A DNA stretch of 64,000 nucleotides from Clostridia bacterium (GCA_017465865.1 JAFTVF010000012.1:1-64000), one strand, 5' to 3'; positions 26,600 to 36,122 are shown, counted from the first letter of the stretch. Made by a program: numbers and translations. The notes: generated from the letters alone by a model not told the origin.

Positions 26600-27478
26600 A
26601 TGAACGAAAATACTTTTAAAGGCTATCGGGATTTTGCCAGCGAAACCCCGTTTGCGTTTTCTCGGCACAGCTCTATCGGTTGCGGCGGCAGCGCAAAAAT
26701 CGCGTTTTATCCGCGCAGCGTTGCGGAAACGACGGCGCTACTTCAAAAACTCGAAAGGGACGGGATACCCTATTTCGTCGTCGGGAATATGACGAATATC
26801 CTGCCCGCCGACGAGGGCACGGACAAGGCGATCGTGTGTATGAAATCGCTAAACGGCGTGGCGGTGGCTGACTCGGCGTTCGTGTACGCAGGCGCGACGA
26901 GCGGCGCGTTGTTATCGGCTTGTAAGCGCGCGAATAAGAGCGGCGCGGAGTTTTTGTCGGGCGTACCCTGTACGCTTGGCGGCGCGCTGTATATGAACGC
27001 GGGCGCGGGCGGAGCGTATATTTCCGAGATCGTGGAAAGCGTGCTCGTATACGAGGGCGGCGAAACGCGGATACTTTCGGTGAAAGATTGCGCGTACTCG
27101 TATAAAAAAAGCGCGTTTATGGAAAACGGCGGGGTGATCCTCGGCGCAAGCCTACGCCTTAAAACCGCGGACGCGGCGACGATAGAAACGCGTGAAGAGT
27201 ACTATAAAGACCGCAGAAAGCATCTGCCCAAGGGCAGGAGTATGGGCTGCGTGTTCAAAAACCCCGAGGGCGCGTTCGCGGGGGATCTGATCGAGAGGAG
27301 CGGTTTGAAAGGACTGCGGCTCGGCGACGCCAAGGTATCGGAGGAGCACGCGAATTTTATCATCAACGACGGAAACGCCACGGCGCGGGATATACGCGCG
27401 CTCATTTCTCTGATCAAAAACGCGGTATGGTCGCAATACGGCGTACGGCTGGAAGAAGAGATACGGTATCTGACTTAA
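26600..27478 (+). CDS. murB: UDP-N-acetylenolpyruvoylglucosamine reductase
   Basis: 292 aa. The FAD-binding domain shows NMTNILPADEG and the family hallmark SGAEFLSGVPCTLGGALYMN; the C-terminal domain has KGRSMGCVFKNPEG and LIERSGLKGLRLGDAKVSEE. It reduces the enolpyruvyl group in UDP-MurNAc synthesis. AGGAGG precedes the chosen ATG; the longer frame upstream lies in promoter sequence. First gene of the murB-PHP-whiA-dnaE string, with 15 bp to the next gene. Confidence 0.93.
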   Translation: MNENTFKGYRDFASETPFAFSRHSSIGCGGSAKIAFYPRSVAETTALLQKLERDGIPYFVVGNMTNILPADEGTDKAIVCMKSLNGVAVADSAFVYAGATSGALLSACKRANKSGAEFLSGVPCTLGGALYMNAGAGGAYISEIVESVLVYEGGETRILSVKDCAYSYKKSAFMENGGVILGASLRLKTADAATIETREEYYKDRRKHLPKGRSMGCVFKNPEGAFAGDLIERSGLKGLRLGDAKVSEEHANFIINDGNATARDIRALISLIKNAVWSQYGVRLEEEIRYLT

Positions 27479-27493
27479 CAAAGGAGCAACAAA

Positions 27494-28270
27494 GTGATTT
27501 TAACGGGCGATTATCATACGCATACGCCGTATTCCCACGGCAAAAACACCGTGGACGAAAACGCGGCGCGGGCGAAAGAGCTGGGTTTGAAACAGATCGG
27601 GATATCCGATCACGGCTTTTCGCACGTGGCGTTCGGCGTACGAAGAAAACAGATCGAGGACTATAAAGCGGATTGCAAAGCGGCGACGGAAAAATACGGC
27701 GTGGAAGTGCTGGTGGGGATCGAAGCGAATATCCGCGGCGTGGACGGCAAAGCCGACTTAAAACTCGCCGATTATGAAAATTTCGATATTTATCTTTGCG
27801 GAAAGCACGTCTTTATCTGGTACGATAAATTCACCGATTTTATCGGGTACGGTTGCGGAAATCTGTTTTCGGAAAAATTCCGCAAACGCCCCTCGGACAA
27901 GCTGATAAAGCGCAACACAAGAGCGTATATCAACACCATCAAAAACAACCCCATCGACGCGCTGACCCATATCGGCTTTCACTGCCCTGCGGACGTTGTA
28001 GAGGTAGCCAAATGCGCAGCCGATTACGGCACGTATATCGAACTCAATTCCAAGAAAACGCACCTGACGGACGAGGAGCTTTCCGAGATCGTCGCAAAAA
28101 CGTCGGCGCGCTTTATCATAAATTCTGACGCGCATTCGGCGGATCGGGTTGGGGATATGCGGCTTGTCGAGGAACAGCTTGCGAGATTGAATTTCCCGAA
28201 AGACAGGATCGATAATATAGACGGACGGTTTCCCGCATTCCGCTTTGCGGAGTTTAAGAAGCATTTATAA
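27494..28270 (+). CDS. PHP-domain phosphoesterase
   Basis: 258 aa, GTG start behind AAGGAG. PHP motifs in order: DYHTHTPYS, ISDHGFSH, VGIEANI, HIGFHCP, IELNSKK and INSDAHSADRVGD. The fold is a three-metal phosphoesterase of the histidinol-phosphatase/YcdX group. Its genomic place between murB and whiA is conserved in some Clostridia. The substrate is unknown; a nucleotide or sugar phosphate is plausible. Confidence 0.88.
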   Translation: MILTGDYHTHTPYSHGKNTVDENAARAKELGLKQIGISDHGFSHVAFGVRRKQIEDYKADCKAATEKYGVEVLVGIEANIRGVDGKADLKLADYENFDIYLCGKHVFIWYDKFTDFIGYGCGNLFSEKFRKRPSDKLIKRNTRAYINTIKNNPIDALTHIGFHCPADVVEVAKCAADYGTYIELNSKKTHLTDEELSEIVAKTSARFIINSDAHSADRVGDMRLVEEQLARLNFPKDRIDNIDGRFPAFRFAEFKKHL

Positions 28271-28280
28271 GAGAACGGAT

Positions 28281-29246
28281 ATGAATTTCACTTCGGATAT
28301 CAAAAAAGAGATCATCAGCCGCGGTATCGGCGGCGGAACGGACGGGCTTGCCGAAAAAAAGGCGGGCATTTCCGCTTTTATCCGCACGAGCGGCGCGATG
28401 GGAGTGAAAGACGGTACGCCAACCTTTTTCATCGTCAGCGAAACCGAACCCGTAGCGGAATTTTTCACGACGGCGTTTTCGGAAACCTTCGCGACGGAAT
28501 TGTTCATCACCCACGCGACGATGGACAGAATGAGCGGACGGGACAAGCTGATCCTGCAATGCCCCGCGCAGAAGTCCGAGCAAATACTCAAAGAACTCGG
28601 TTTGCTCAAAAAAACGGGCGGGTTTAAGGACGGCGTTGCTGCCGCGCTCGCGTCCACGGAAAAACGACGGGTCGCGTATATCAAAGGCGCGTTTTTGGGC
28701 GGGGGGAGCTGTACGATCCCCGCGGAGGGCGGAAAATCGGGCTATCATCTCGAAATCGTGTTCTCCGACCGCAAAACCGCGCGGGATTTTTGTGGTCTGC
28801 TTGCGGAATTCGAGCTGATTGCAAAGCTGACCGAACGCAAGGAAACGCAGGTCGTGTATATCAAGAGCAAGGAACAGATCTCCGATTTTCTTTCGGTGAT
28901 CGGCGCGGAGGGCGCGTTGAAAAAATTCTCCGCGCTCGTTGAGAAACGGGACGAGGCAAACCGCAGCAACCGCGCACAAAACTGCATGGCGGGCAATGCG
29001 GATAAAACGGCGATCGCCGCCGTAAAACAGGTGGTAGCCATTCAAAGGCTTATGGATACGGGCGGGATCGCGGAGCTGAGCGAGGACTTGAAAACGCTCG
29101 CGAAAGTAAGGGTGGAACAGCCGTCGAAGTCGTTACAAGAGCTTGCGGATATGCTGAAAGTGAGCAAGAGTTGCTTAAATCACCGTATGCGGAAGCTGAT
29201 GGAAGAGGCGGAAAAGAAAAAGGAAGAAACGGAAGACAGATTATGA
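28281..29246 (+). CDS. whiA: DNA-binding protein WhiA
   Basis: 321 aa. It has a degenerate LAGLIDADG-like N-terminal region (YIKGAFLGGGSCTIPAEGG) and a C-terminal HTH domain with CMAGNADKTAIAAVKQ and LQELADMLKVSKSCLNHRMR. WhiA is linked to sporulation in actinomycetes and to division and metabolism in Firmicutes. The usual neighbours rapZ and yvcK are absent. I chose the ATG at 28281, where the family N-terminus MNFTSDIKKEI begins. Its stop overlaps the dnaE start. Confidence 0.93.
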   Translation: MNFTSDIKKEIISRGIGGGTDGLAEKKAGISAFIRTSGAMGVKDGTPTFFIVSETEPVAEFFTTAFSETFATELFITHATMDRMSGRDKLILQCPAQKSEQILKELGLLKKTGGFKDGVAAALASTEKRRVAYIKGAFLGGGSCTIPAEGGKSGYHLEIVFSDRKTARDFCGLLAEFELIAKLTERKETQVVYIKSKEQISDFLSVIGAEGALKKFSALVEKRDEANRSNRAQNCMAGNADKTAIAAVKQVVAIQRLMDTGGIAELSEDLKTLAKVRVEQPSKSLQELADMLKVSKSCLNHRMRKLMEEAEKKKEETEDRL

Positions 29247-32200
29247 CGGATTTTGTACATTTGCATTTGCATACGGAATACAGCCTTTTGGACGGCGCGG
29301 CGAAAGTGGACGATCTCGTGGATTATCTCGTAAAGAATAATATCAACGCCTGCGCGGTTACCGACCACGGGAATATGTACGCTTCGCTGTATTTCGCGGA
29401 AGAATGCGTAAAGAAAGGCATTAAATACATCATCGGCTGCGAGCTGTACGCAACGGACGACCATTTAGACAAGCGCCCCGGTACGAAAACGGAGCATATC
29501 GTTCTGCTCGCGAAAAACAAGACGGGCTATAAAAACATCGTCAAACTCGATTCCCTGTCCTATATCGACGGGTTTTACGGCAAACCCCGTATCAGCTACG
29601 ATATGATCAAAAAACACAGCGAGGGGGTCATTTGTCTTTCCGCGTGTCTGGCGGGCAGAATTCCCCAGCTCCTCATGCACGGCGATTACGAGGCGGCGAA
29701 GGCTTGGGCGGCGGATATGAAAGCCGTTTTCGGCGAGGATTTCTATATCGAACTGCAAGACCACGGCATCGCCGAGGAAAAACAGGTCATTCCCGACCTT
29801 ATCAAGATCGCAAGGGAGCTGGATATCCAGCTCGTCGCGACAAACGACGTGCATTATATCGAAAAATCGGACTGGGAAGCGCACGACGTATTGCTTTGTA
29901 TCCAGACGAAAAAAACGCTGGCAGAACCCAAGCGTATGAAATTCGAAACGCAGGAATTTTATATGAAATCGGGCGACGAAATGGCGGAGCTTTTCCATTA
30001 CGCGCCCGAGGCGATCTCCAACACGCGCGTGATCGCGGATAAGATCGAAGAACCCGTTTTCGACCTCACGCCCAAGGGCGACCCGATCCGCGACACTTCG
30101 CTGATCCCGCTGTACAAGCCCGACGACGGCTCGACTTCGCCCGAATACCTCACCAAGCTCACTTGGGAGGGCTTGCCCAAACGTTACCCTGAAATTACGG
30201 ACACCATTCGTGAACGCGCGGAATACGAGCTGGGCATTATTATCAAAATGGGCTTCGCCGATTATTTCCTGATCGTTTGGGACTATATCAACTGGTCGCG
30301 GTTGCACGATATCCCCGTAGGCCCCGGGCGCGGCTCGGGCGTGGGCAGTATCGTGGCGTATTCGATCGGGATCACCGACGTAGACCCTTTGAAGTACGAC
30401 TTGATTTTCGAGCGTTTCCTCAACCCCGACCGCGTATCGATGCCCGACTTCGACGTGGACTTTTGCACCAAGCGCAGAATAGAAACCATCGAATACGTGC
30501 GTGAAAAATACCACCCCGAAAACGTGGCGCAGATCGTTACGTTCGGTACGCTCGCTTCGCGCGCGGTTATCAAGGACGTAGGCCGCGTTATGGGCGTGCC
30601 GTATTCGGAAACGGACAAGGTCGCAAAGCTCATGGACGGCAAATCGACGATCGGCGAATTGCTGGGATTGAAGATACCCAAGCTCGAAAAACAGCTCGCC
30701 GCGGAAGAAAACGAAGAAAAACGCGCGGAATTACAGAAAAAGCTCAACGAACAGAAACAGAAAAAGAACCCCGAATTTATCGAGGTGTACGAAACGAACG
30801 CCGAACTCAAACAGGTTATCGACATGGGCTTAAAGCTCGAAGGCATGCCCAAAAACACCTCCGAGCACGCGGCGGGCGTCGTGATCTGTAACAAGGTGCT
30901 TTCGGACAACGTACCGCTTGCCAGAAACGGCGAGGATATCGTAACGCAGTTCGACATGAAAGAGGTCGAGGCGGTCGGGATGCTGAAAATGGACTTTTTG
31001 GCGCTCACCACCTTGACGGATATCCAAAACACCCTCGATTATATCAAGATCGGCAAGGGGATAGACGTCGATTTCAATAAGATCGGGTTGGACGTGCCCG
31101 AAGCATATCAGCTCATCTCGTCGGGGGATACCGACGCGGTGTTCCAGCTCGAACAAGGCGGTATGAAGAAGTTTATGAAAGAGCTTCAACCGAGCTGTTT
31201 GGAAGACCTGATCGCGGGTATTTCGTTGTATCGTCCAGGACCTATGGATTTCATTCCGACCTATATCCGTAACAAACACAACCCCGATATGATCGTGTAC
31301 GACACGCCCTATCTCGAACCGATCCTGAAAAATTCCTACGGCGTTATCGTGTATCAGGAACAGGTAATGCAGATTTTCCAACAGCTCGCGGGCTACACCT
31401 ACGGTCAAGCCGACCTCGTTCGCCGCGCCATGGCGAAAAAGAAGAAAAAAGAGCTGATGGAGCAGAAAGACAAATTCATTTACGGCGCGCCCGCAGAGGG
31501 GATCACGGGCTGTGTATCCAAGGGTATTCCCGCGGAGATCGCGGCAAAGATCTTCGGGGATATGGAAAGTTTCGCGTCCTACGCGTTCAACAAATCCCAC
31601 GCGGCGGCGTACGCCGTCGTGGCGTACCGCACGGCGTATTTGAAATATTTCTATCCCAAGGAATTTTTGGCGGGTATCCTCAACGACCGTATCGATAAGA
31701 TTGAAGAAATTTCCAAGTACATTATGTACATGAAAGAAAAGAACATCGCCGTTCTGCCCCCCGATATCAACAAATCGAAAGATATTTTCTGGGTAGAGGG
31801 CAACGGGCTTCGTATCGGTCTTGGCGCGCTCCGCGGCGTCGGTCAGGACGCGATCGCGGCGGTTATCAAGGAACGCGAGGAAAACGGCTTGTTTCAGGAC
31901 TTTGCCGATTTCGTTGCGCGCTGTTCGAAATACGTCAACAAGCGTATCGTTGAAAGCCTTATCTACGCGGGCGCGTTCGATTGCTTTGGCTATGCCCGCT
32001 CGCAGTTCGCGGCGGTGTACGAAGAAGCGCTGATGCGCGTGAACGCGCGTGATAAACAAAAAGCGGGGGATCAGCTTTCCCTGTTCGGCAGTATTATCGA
32101 AGAACAGGCGATCGATATTCGCTTTCCCGATATCCCCGAATACGAAACGATGGAAAAGCTTTCCAAGGAAAAATCCGTACTCGGCGTATACGTCAGCGGA

Positions 32201-32863
32201 CACCCGTTTGAGAAATTCCTGCCCTATTTCAAGGACAGAACCTTTAACTGTTCGATGCTCAATGCCTACGAGGAGAACGAAGAAACGGGCGAAAAGAAAT
32301 ATACGGAGATCGAAGACGGTCAGCAGATCACCATGGGCGGTATGATCGCGGCGTTCAAGAAGCTGAAAACGCGCAGCGGCTCGTTTATGGCGTTCGTAAC
32401 CGTTGAGGATTTGTACGGCTCGATCGAGTGCGTGTGCTTCCCGAAAGTATACGAGCGTATGCGGAATTTCCTCGAAAACGACCGCGTGGTTTCCCTGTCG
32501 GGGAAAATCAGTATCGAGGAAGAAAAACAGCCCGTCATCATCGTGGACAGGATCTCGGAATTCAACCTCGACGAGCCGACGGATAGACAAGCCGTAGCGC
32601 ATACCCATACCGAAACGGCGCGAAAACCCGCGCCCGTGCAGAAATCGGACGCGGAAAAACGGCTGTGGCTGAACGTTACCGAGCTGGAAGAGGAGGATAT
32701 CGAAGAGCTTTTGGAAACCCTTTCTTTCTACGTCGGCGAAACGCCCGTGTATTTCGTGAAAGACGGAAAGAAGATGCTCTGTTCGCAAAAGGTCGCGCTC
32801 GGCAAAGCGCTGATGGCGGAGCTGGCGAGCTTTTTATCGGAAAATTGTATTAAACTTACTTAA
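29243..32863 (+). CDS. dnaE: DNA polymerase III alpha subunit
   Basis: 1206 aa. The N-terminal PHP domain (FVHLHLHTEYSLLDGA; TDHGNM), the catalytic palm with GPGRGSGVGSIVAYSIGITD and PDFDVDFC (catalytic Asp residues), the fingers (YRPGPMDFIP; YQEQVMQI), a helix-hairpin-helix region and a C-terminal OB fold are all present. The PHP metal residues appear intact, so it may keep proofreading-type activity. ATG overlaps the whiA stop (ATGA). It is the second Pol III type expected beside PolC, which is not in this window. Confidence 0.95.
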   Translation: MTDFVHLHLHTEYSLLDGAAKVDDLVDYLVKNNINACAVTDHGNMYASLYFAEECVKKGIKYIIGCELYATDDHLDKRPGTKTEHIVLLAKNKTGYKNIVKLDSLSYIDGFYGKPRISYDMIKKHSEGVICLSACLAGRIPQLLMHGDYEAAKAWAADMKAVFGEDFYIELQDHGIAEEKQVIPDLIKIARELDIQLVATNDVHYIEKSDWEAHDVLLCIQTKKTLAEPKRMKFETQEFYMKSGDEMAELFHYAPEAISNTRVIADKIEEPVFDLTPKGDPIRDTSLIPLYKPDDGSTSPEYLTKLTWEGLPKRYPEITDTIRERAEYELGIIIKMGFADYFLIVWDYINWSRLHDIPVGPGRGSGVGSIVAYSIGITDVDPLKYDLIFERFLNPDRVSMPDFDVDFCTKRRIETIEYVREKYHPENVAQIVTFGTLASRAVIKDVGRVMGVPYSETDKVAKLMDGKSTIGELLGLKIPKLEKQLAAEENEEKRAELQKKLNEQKQKKNPEFIEVYETNAELKQVIDMGLKLEGMPKNTSEHAAGVVICNKVLSDNVPLARNGEDIVTQFDMKEVEAVGMLKMDFLALTTLTDIQNTLDYIKIGKGIDVDFNKIGLDVPEAYQLISSGDTDAVFQLEQGGMKKFMKELQPSCLEDLIAGISLYRPGPMDFIPTYIRNKHNPDMIVYDTPYLEPILKNSYGVIVYQEQVMQIFQQLAGYTYGQADLVRRAMAKKKKKELMEQKDKFIYGAPAEGITGCVSKGIPAEIAAKIFGDMESFASYAFNKSHAAAYAVVAYRTAYLKYFYPKEFLAGILNDRIDKIEEISKYIMYMKEKNIAVLPPDINKSKDIFWVEGNGLRIGLGALRGVGQDAIAAVIKEREENGLFQDFADFVARCSKYVNKRIVESLIYAGAFDCFGYARSQFAAVYEEALMRVNARDKQKAGDQLSLFGSIIEEQAIDIRFPDIPEYETMEKLSKEKSVLGVYVSGHPFEKFLPYFKDRTFNCSMLNAYEENEETGEKKYTEIEDGQQITMGGMIAAFKKLKTRSGSFMAFVTVEDLYGSIECVCFPKVYERMRNFLENDRVVSLSGKISIEEEKQPVIIVDRISEFNLDEPTDRQAVAHTHTETARKPAPVQKSDAEKRLWLNVTELEEEDIEELLETLSFYVGETPVYFVKDGKKMLCSQKVALGKALMAELASFLSENCIKLT

Positions 32864-32930
32864 AATTATACAAAACTTTCTGTAATTTGTAGAAAACTTA
32901 CTCTAAATTGAAAAAATCGCTTAAAAATAT

Positions 32931-32958
32931 TTGTTTTTTTCGAAAGATTTGCTATAAT
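32931..32958 (+). promoter_or_regulatory. Sigma-A promoter of pfkA
   Basis: TTGTTT, 16-bp spacer, TATAAT, about 65 bp upstream of the pfkA start. Confidence 0.65.
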
Positions 32959-33022
32959 ATATTTGTGAGAGAAATTAAGGGCGAAAATCGTTGAAATTTA
33001 ACGAATGCAGAGGTAGAAGAGT

Positions 33023-33985
33023 ATGAAACGAATCGGTTTATTGACGAGCGGCGGCGACGCGCCCGGTATGAACGCGGCGATCCGCGCGGTCGTTCGTTCG
33101 GGACTTTATTTCGGAATGGAAGTTTTCGGGATCGAGCGCGGGTATTCGGGCTTGATGGAAGATAACGTCGTGCCTATGGAAATGCGCAGCGTGTCGAATA
33201 TCGTACAGTGCGGCGGTACGAAGCTGCGTACGGCAAGATGCTTGGAAATGCTGACGAAAGAGGGTCAAAAGCAAGCGGTGGCAACCCTTGAAAAGCACGG
33301 CATCGAGGGGCTTGTCGTCATCGGCGGCGACGGTTCGTTCCGCGGCGCGAAAGTGCTCAGCGAGGAATACGGCGTGCCGACGATCGGTATCCCCGGCACG
33401 ATCGACAACGACTTGGAATATACCGATTATACGCTCGGCTTTGATACGGCGGTGAATACCTGTTTGGATATCATCAACAAGCTCCGCGATACGATGACCT
33501 CGCACGAGCGCGTTTCCGTCGTAGAGGTTATGGGCAGACATTGCGGCGACATCGCGCTTTACAGCGGTATCGCTTCGGGCGCGGAAATTATCGTCGTTCC
33601 CGAGATCGCGTTCGATATGGACGAGATCGTTATGCGTATCAACCGTTCCCGCGCCAACGGCAAACACTCGAATATTATCGTCGTAGCGGAGGGCGTTATG
33701 GACGCGGAGCAGTTCGCGCGGCAGTTGCAGTCGGTAACGAAGCACTCCGTTCGTCCTACCTGTATCGGGCACGTACAGCGCGGCGGTTCGCCCTCGATGG
33801 CAGACCGAATGCTGGCGGCACAGTTCGGGAATAAAGCGGTGCGGCTTCTCAACGACGGGCTTGGCAACCGCGTAGTCGGTATCCGCAACAACAAGATTAT
33901 CGATATGGATATCATCGAAGCGGTATCTATGAAGAAAACTTTCAACTACGAACTGTATGAAACTTTGCAAATGATCTCTATGTAA
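33023..33985 (+). CDS. pfkA: ATP-dependent 6-phosphofructokinase
   Basis: 320 aa. GGDAPGMNAAIRAVV, LVVIGGDGSFRGA (Gly in GGDGS indicates ATP rather than pyrophosphate) and GIPGTIDNDLEYTDYTLGFD are visible, with HVQRGGSPSMADR near the C-terminus. It phosphorylates fructose-6-phosphate in glycolysis. The dnaE-pfkA order is common in Firmicutes; the usual pyk partner is here elsewhere (49084, minus). Confidence 0.95.
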   Translation: MKRIGLLTSGGDAPGMNAAIRAVVRSGLYFGMEVFGIERGYSGLMEDNVVPMEMRSVSNIVQCGGTKLRTARCLEMLTKEGQKQAVATLEKHGIEGLVVIGGDGSFRGAKVLSEEYGVPTIGIPGTIDNDLEYTDYTLGFDTAVNTCLDIINKLRDTMTSHERVSVVEVMGRHCGDIALYSGIASGAEIIVVPEIAFDMDEIVMRINRSRANGKHSNIIVVAEGVMDAEQFARQLQSVTKHSVRPTCIGHVQRGGSPSMADRMLAAQFGNKAVRLLNDGLGNRVVGIRNNKIIDMDIIEAVSMKKTFNYELYETLQMISM

Positions 33986-33991
33986 CAGAAT

Positions 33992-34022
33992 AGACCGTTT
34001 TTTCAAAGCGGTCTTTCTTTTT
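33992..34022 (+). terminator. Terminator after pfkA
   Basis: AGACCG and CGGTCT with a T-rich loop, followed by TTTCTTTTT. Confidence 0.65.
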
Positions 34023-34086
34023 GCGCGGTTTGGGTGAACGCTTAGAGAAAATTTTGTAAAAATAGGAAAAATTTTTCGTTTTGGTA

Positions 34087-34115
34087 TTGAAAAACGGAAA
34101 AAAGTGGTTTATAAT
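34087..34115 (+). promoter_or_regulatory. Sigma-A promoter of PfkB-family kinase
   Basis: TTGAAA, 17-bp spacer, TATAAT, about 50 bp before the start codon. Confidence 0.78.
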
Positions 34116-34167
34116 ATATTGTGTCAGAATAAAATGATTTGATAAGGCGGAAAAGGAGCACAGGCAA

Positions 34168-35091
34168 ATGGTATTGACGGTATGTATGAGTCCTTCCACG
34201 GACGTAACGATCGAGCTTGACGCGTTGAACGTAGGGAAAACGAATATAGTCAAAAGCAAAACGATCACTTTCGGCGGAAAGGCTTTGAACGTTGCGATCG
34301 GGGTAAAAAGGCTGGGCGCGGATGCGTATACGACGGGCTTAATGTATAACGAAAACGGGTACACGTTCGAAAACGCGCTCGATAAAGAGGGCGTACCGTT
34401 TACTTTCGTTTGGAACAAAGGCCGCGTTCGCGAAAACTATAAATTCATCGACAACCGTTCGATGCTGACGGAAGTCAACGACGTAGGCGAAGAGGTCGGC
34501 AAGGAAAAGACGGAAGAAGTCCTCGGTATGGTCCGCATGCTCTCGGCGCGCAGCGGCGTTACCGTGTTATCGGGCGGCTTGCCCCGCGGCGTGGACGAAA
34601 ACTATTACGGCAAGCTCGCGCGGGCTGTGGATAAGCGATCGTTAAAAATCGTAGACGCGTCGGGGCAGCGTATGTTCTCCGCCTTAAACGAGGGGGTGGA
34701 TCTTGTCAAACCCAACCTCGACGAGCTGGAAAATACCCTCGGCAGGCGCATTGCCGACAAAGAGGATATGCTGACGGCGTGTTACGAGCTTTTGGACCGC
34801 GGCGCAAAGCGGGTACTACTCTCGCTTGGAAAGCAAGGCGCGGTGATCACCGACGGCACGCAGAGCTATTACTGTAAGAGCCTCAACGTCGCGGTGAACT
34901 CGACGGTCGGCGCGGGCGACGGTATGGTCGCGGCGGCGGCGATCAAGCTGGAACAAGGCGCGCCTCTGCAAGAAATTTTGCGCGCGGGCGTTGCGGCGGG
35001 CACGGCAACGGTGATGACGGTAGGAAAGCTGTCTTTTACCAAAGAAAAATATAACGAGGTGTGGAATAACCTGCACGTCAGTCAAATATAA
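34168..35091 (+). CDS. PfkB-family sugar-phosphate kinase (1-phosphofructokinase type)
   Basis: 307 aa. FGGKALNVAIGVKRLGA (substrate side), VLSGGLPRGV, KPNLDELENTLGR and the catalytic loop STVGAGDGMVAAAA match the 1-phosphofructokinase/tagatose-6-phosphate kinase group. AAAGGAG lies upstream. No fruA or lacD partner is adjacent, so its substrate is uncertain: fructose-1-phosphate or tagatose-6-phosphate. It is monocistronic, between its own promoter and a terminator. Confidence 0.87.
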   Translation: MVLTVCMSPSTDVTIELDALNVGKTNIVKSKTITFGGKALNVAIGVKRLGADAYTTGLMYNENGYTFENALDKEGVPFTFVWNKGRVRENYKFIDNRSMLTEVNDVGEEVGKEKTEEVLGMVRMLSARSGVTVLSGGLPRGVDENYYGKLARAVDKRSLKIVDASGQRMFSALNEGVDLVKPNLDELENTLGRRIADKEDMLTACYELLDRGAKRVLLSLGKQGAVITDGTQSYYCKSLNVAVNSTVGAGDGMVAAAAIKLEQGAPLQEILRAGVAAGTATVMTVGKLSFTKEKYNEVWNNLHVSQI

Positions 35092-35101
35092 AAAAAGAAA
35101 G

Positions 35102-35140
35102 AAAAAGTCCGAAAAACGAGTACTGTTTTACGGACTTTTT
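35102..35140 (+). terminator. Terminator after PfkB-family kinase
   Basis: AAAAAGTCCG and CGGACTTTTT plus an inner AAAAC/GTTTT extension separated by an A-A mismatch. The T-run is part of the distal arm. Confidence 0.8.
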
Positions 35141-35154
35141 GCGTATAATATAAT

Positions 35155-35384
35155 ATGCTTAACGAAAAGAACCTTTTTTCTTTCTTCGGGGAAAGGAACG
35201 GGGAAAACCGACTTTTAACGATGGGCTATCGTGCGGTTGGCAATAATCGCGGAAGACGAAGAAAAAAGGAAAGCTACGAAAGCAAAAACGGTTAGGGGCG
35301 CTTTGCAACTTTCAGGTTGCAAAGCCGCACGACTGCGAGAAACGGATTTCGTATAATACGACCGCGGCGAAAGTCGCGGTTTTT
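35155..35384 (+). ncRNA. Candidate structured RNA (~230 nt) with own terminator
   Basis: A TATAAT box lies at 35149-35154 (weak TTTACG at 35127). CCTTTTTTCTT plus TCTTC (35172-35187) pairs with GAAGA, a 2-nt bulge, and AAGAAAAAAGG (35252-35269). Inside is a hairpin ACGAT-GGGCT-ATCGT (35218-35232) extended by CCGAC/GTTGG. Next come GCTTTGCAAC-TTTCAG-GTTGCAAAGC (35300-35325) and a GAAA-capped terminator ACCGCGGC/GTCGCGGT with T5 (35361-35384). No ORF fits. It does not match any riboswitch consensus I know. The DUF308 gene begins 21 bp later. Confidence 0.55.
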
Positions 35385-35405
35385 CAGATAACGGGTGAGG
35401 TGGCT

Positions 35406-35885
35406 ATGAAAAAATCGGAAAAAATTATCGCCGCGGTGCTTACGATGGCGCTCGGGATATTGCTCGTGATCATGCGCGGCAATTTTATCGGTATTCTAAT
35501 GACGGTGGCAGGGCTTAGCCTTATCGTGCTCGGGATTGCGGATATCATTCACCGCGCCGTACCGCCCGCGGTGGTGAAAATCATCGTCGGCGTGTTCGTC
35601 ATCGTCTGCGGTTGGACGGCGGTGAACGCGGTATTATATATCGTATCCGCGGTGTTGCTCATCTTCGGCATACTGCTCTTGTACGATAAGATCAAACGCG
35701 GAATTCGCTGCCGTACCTTGCTCAATACCGTGTTTGAGTACGCCGTGCCCGCCTTATGTATCGCAATCGGTCTTTTGCTCCTGTTCCATAAAGCGGCTAT
35801 CGTGAAAACGGTCTTCATTTGTACGGGTGTGCTTACGCTCATAGCAGGCGGAATTTTGCTCTTTAACGCACTTTCCGACGATTGA
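35406..35885 (+). CDS. DUF308/HdeD-like small membrane protein
   Basis: 159 aa, almost entirely hydrophobic, with about six membrane helices in three hairpins (IIAAVLTMALGILLVIM, GILMTVAGLSLIVLGIADII, IIVGVFVIVCGWTAV and so on). The repeated pairs of short glycine-rich helices are typical of DUF308/HdeD proteins. Function is unknown; E. coli HdeD is acid-related. GTGAGG precedes the ATG. It lies directly behind the terminator of the structured RNA, which may regulate it. Confidence 0.75.
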   Translation: MKKSEKIIAAVLTMALGILLVIMRGNFIGILMTVAGLSLIVLGIADIIHRAVPPAVVKIIVGVFVIVCGWTAVNAVLYIVSAVLLIFGILLLYDKIKRGIRCRTLLNTVFEYAVPALCIAIGLLLLFHKAAIVKTVFICTGVLTLIAGGILLFNALSDD

Positions 35886-35907
35886 TATCTTACAATATAT
35901 ATATTAT

Positions 35908-35937
35908 ACGCTCCGTAGCTAAAACGGGGCGTTTTTC
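35908..35937 (+). terminator. Terminator after DUF308 gene
   Basis: ACGCTCCG and CGGGGCGT (one G-U pair), followed by T4-5. Confidence 0.75.
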
Positions 35938-36020
35938 TTTGCATAATTTCCCAAACCGCGAAAAAGATAAAAATTTATCGATTTAGCGATTAGAAATTTA
36001 TTTTCGGGCGGTTTAAGCGT

Positions 36021-36049
36021 TTGAGATTAGGAAAAAAGTATGATATAAT
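36021..36049 (+). promoter_or_regulatory. Sigma-A promoter of mdh-fumC-hdr-flx-frd operon
   Basis: TTGAGA, 17-bp spacer, TATAAT, about 75 bp before mdh. No further promoter or terminator is evident until 48648, implying a transcript of about 12.6 kb. Confidence 0.75.
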
Positions 36050-36122
36050 AATATGCGTATGAATGCGTAAAAAAGGCGCGTATTGAAAGAATAAATAATT
36101 TACAGACGGAGATATAAACATT

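Noticed and set aside
35155..35384. Known riboswitch (c-di-AMP, TPP, SAM, cobalamin, T-box, c-di-GMP)
   Set aside because: None of the diagnostic consensus blocks could be found, so no class is claimed.
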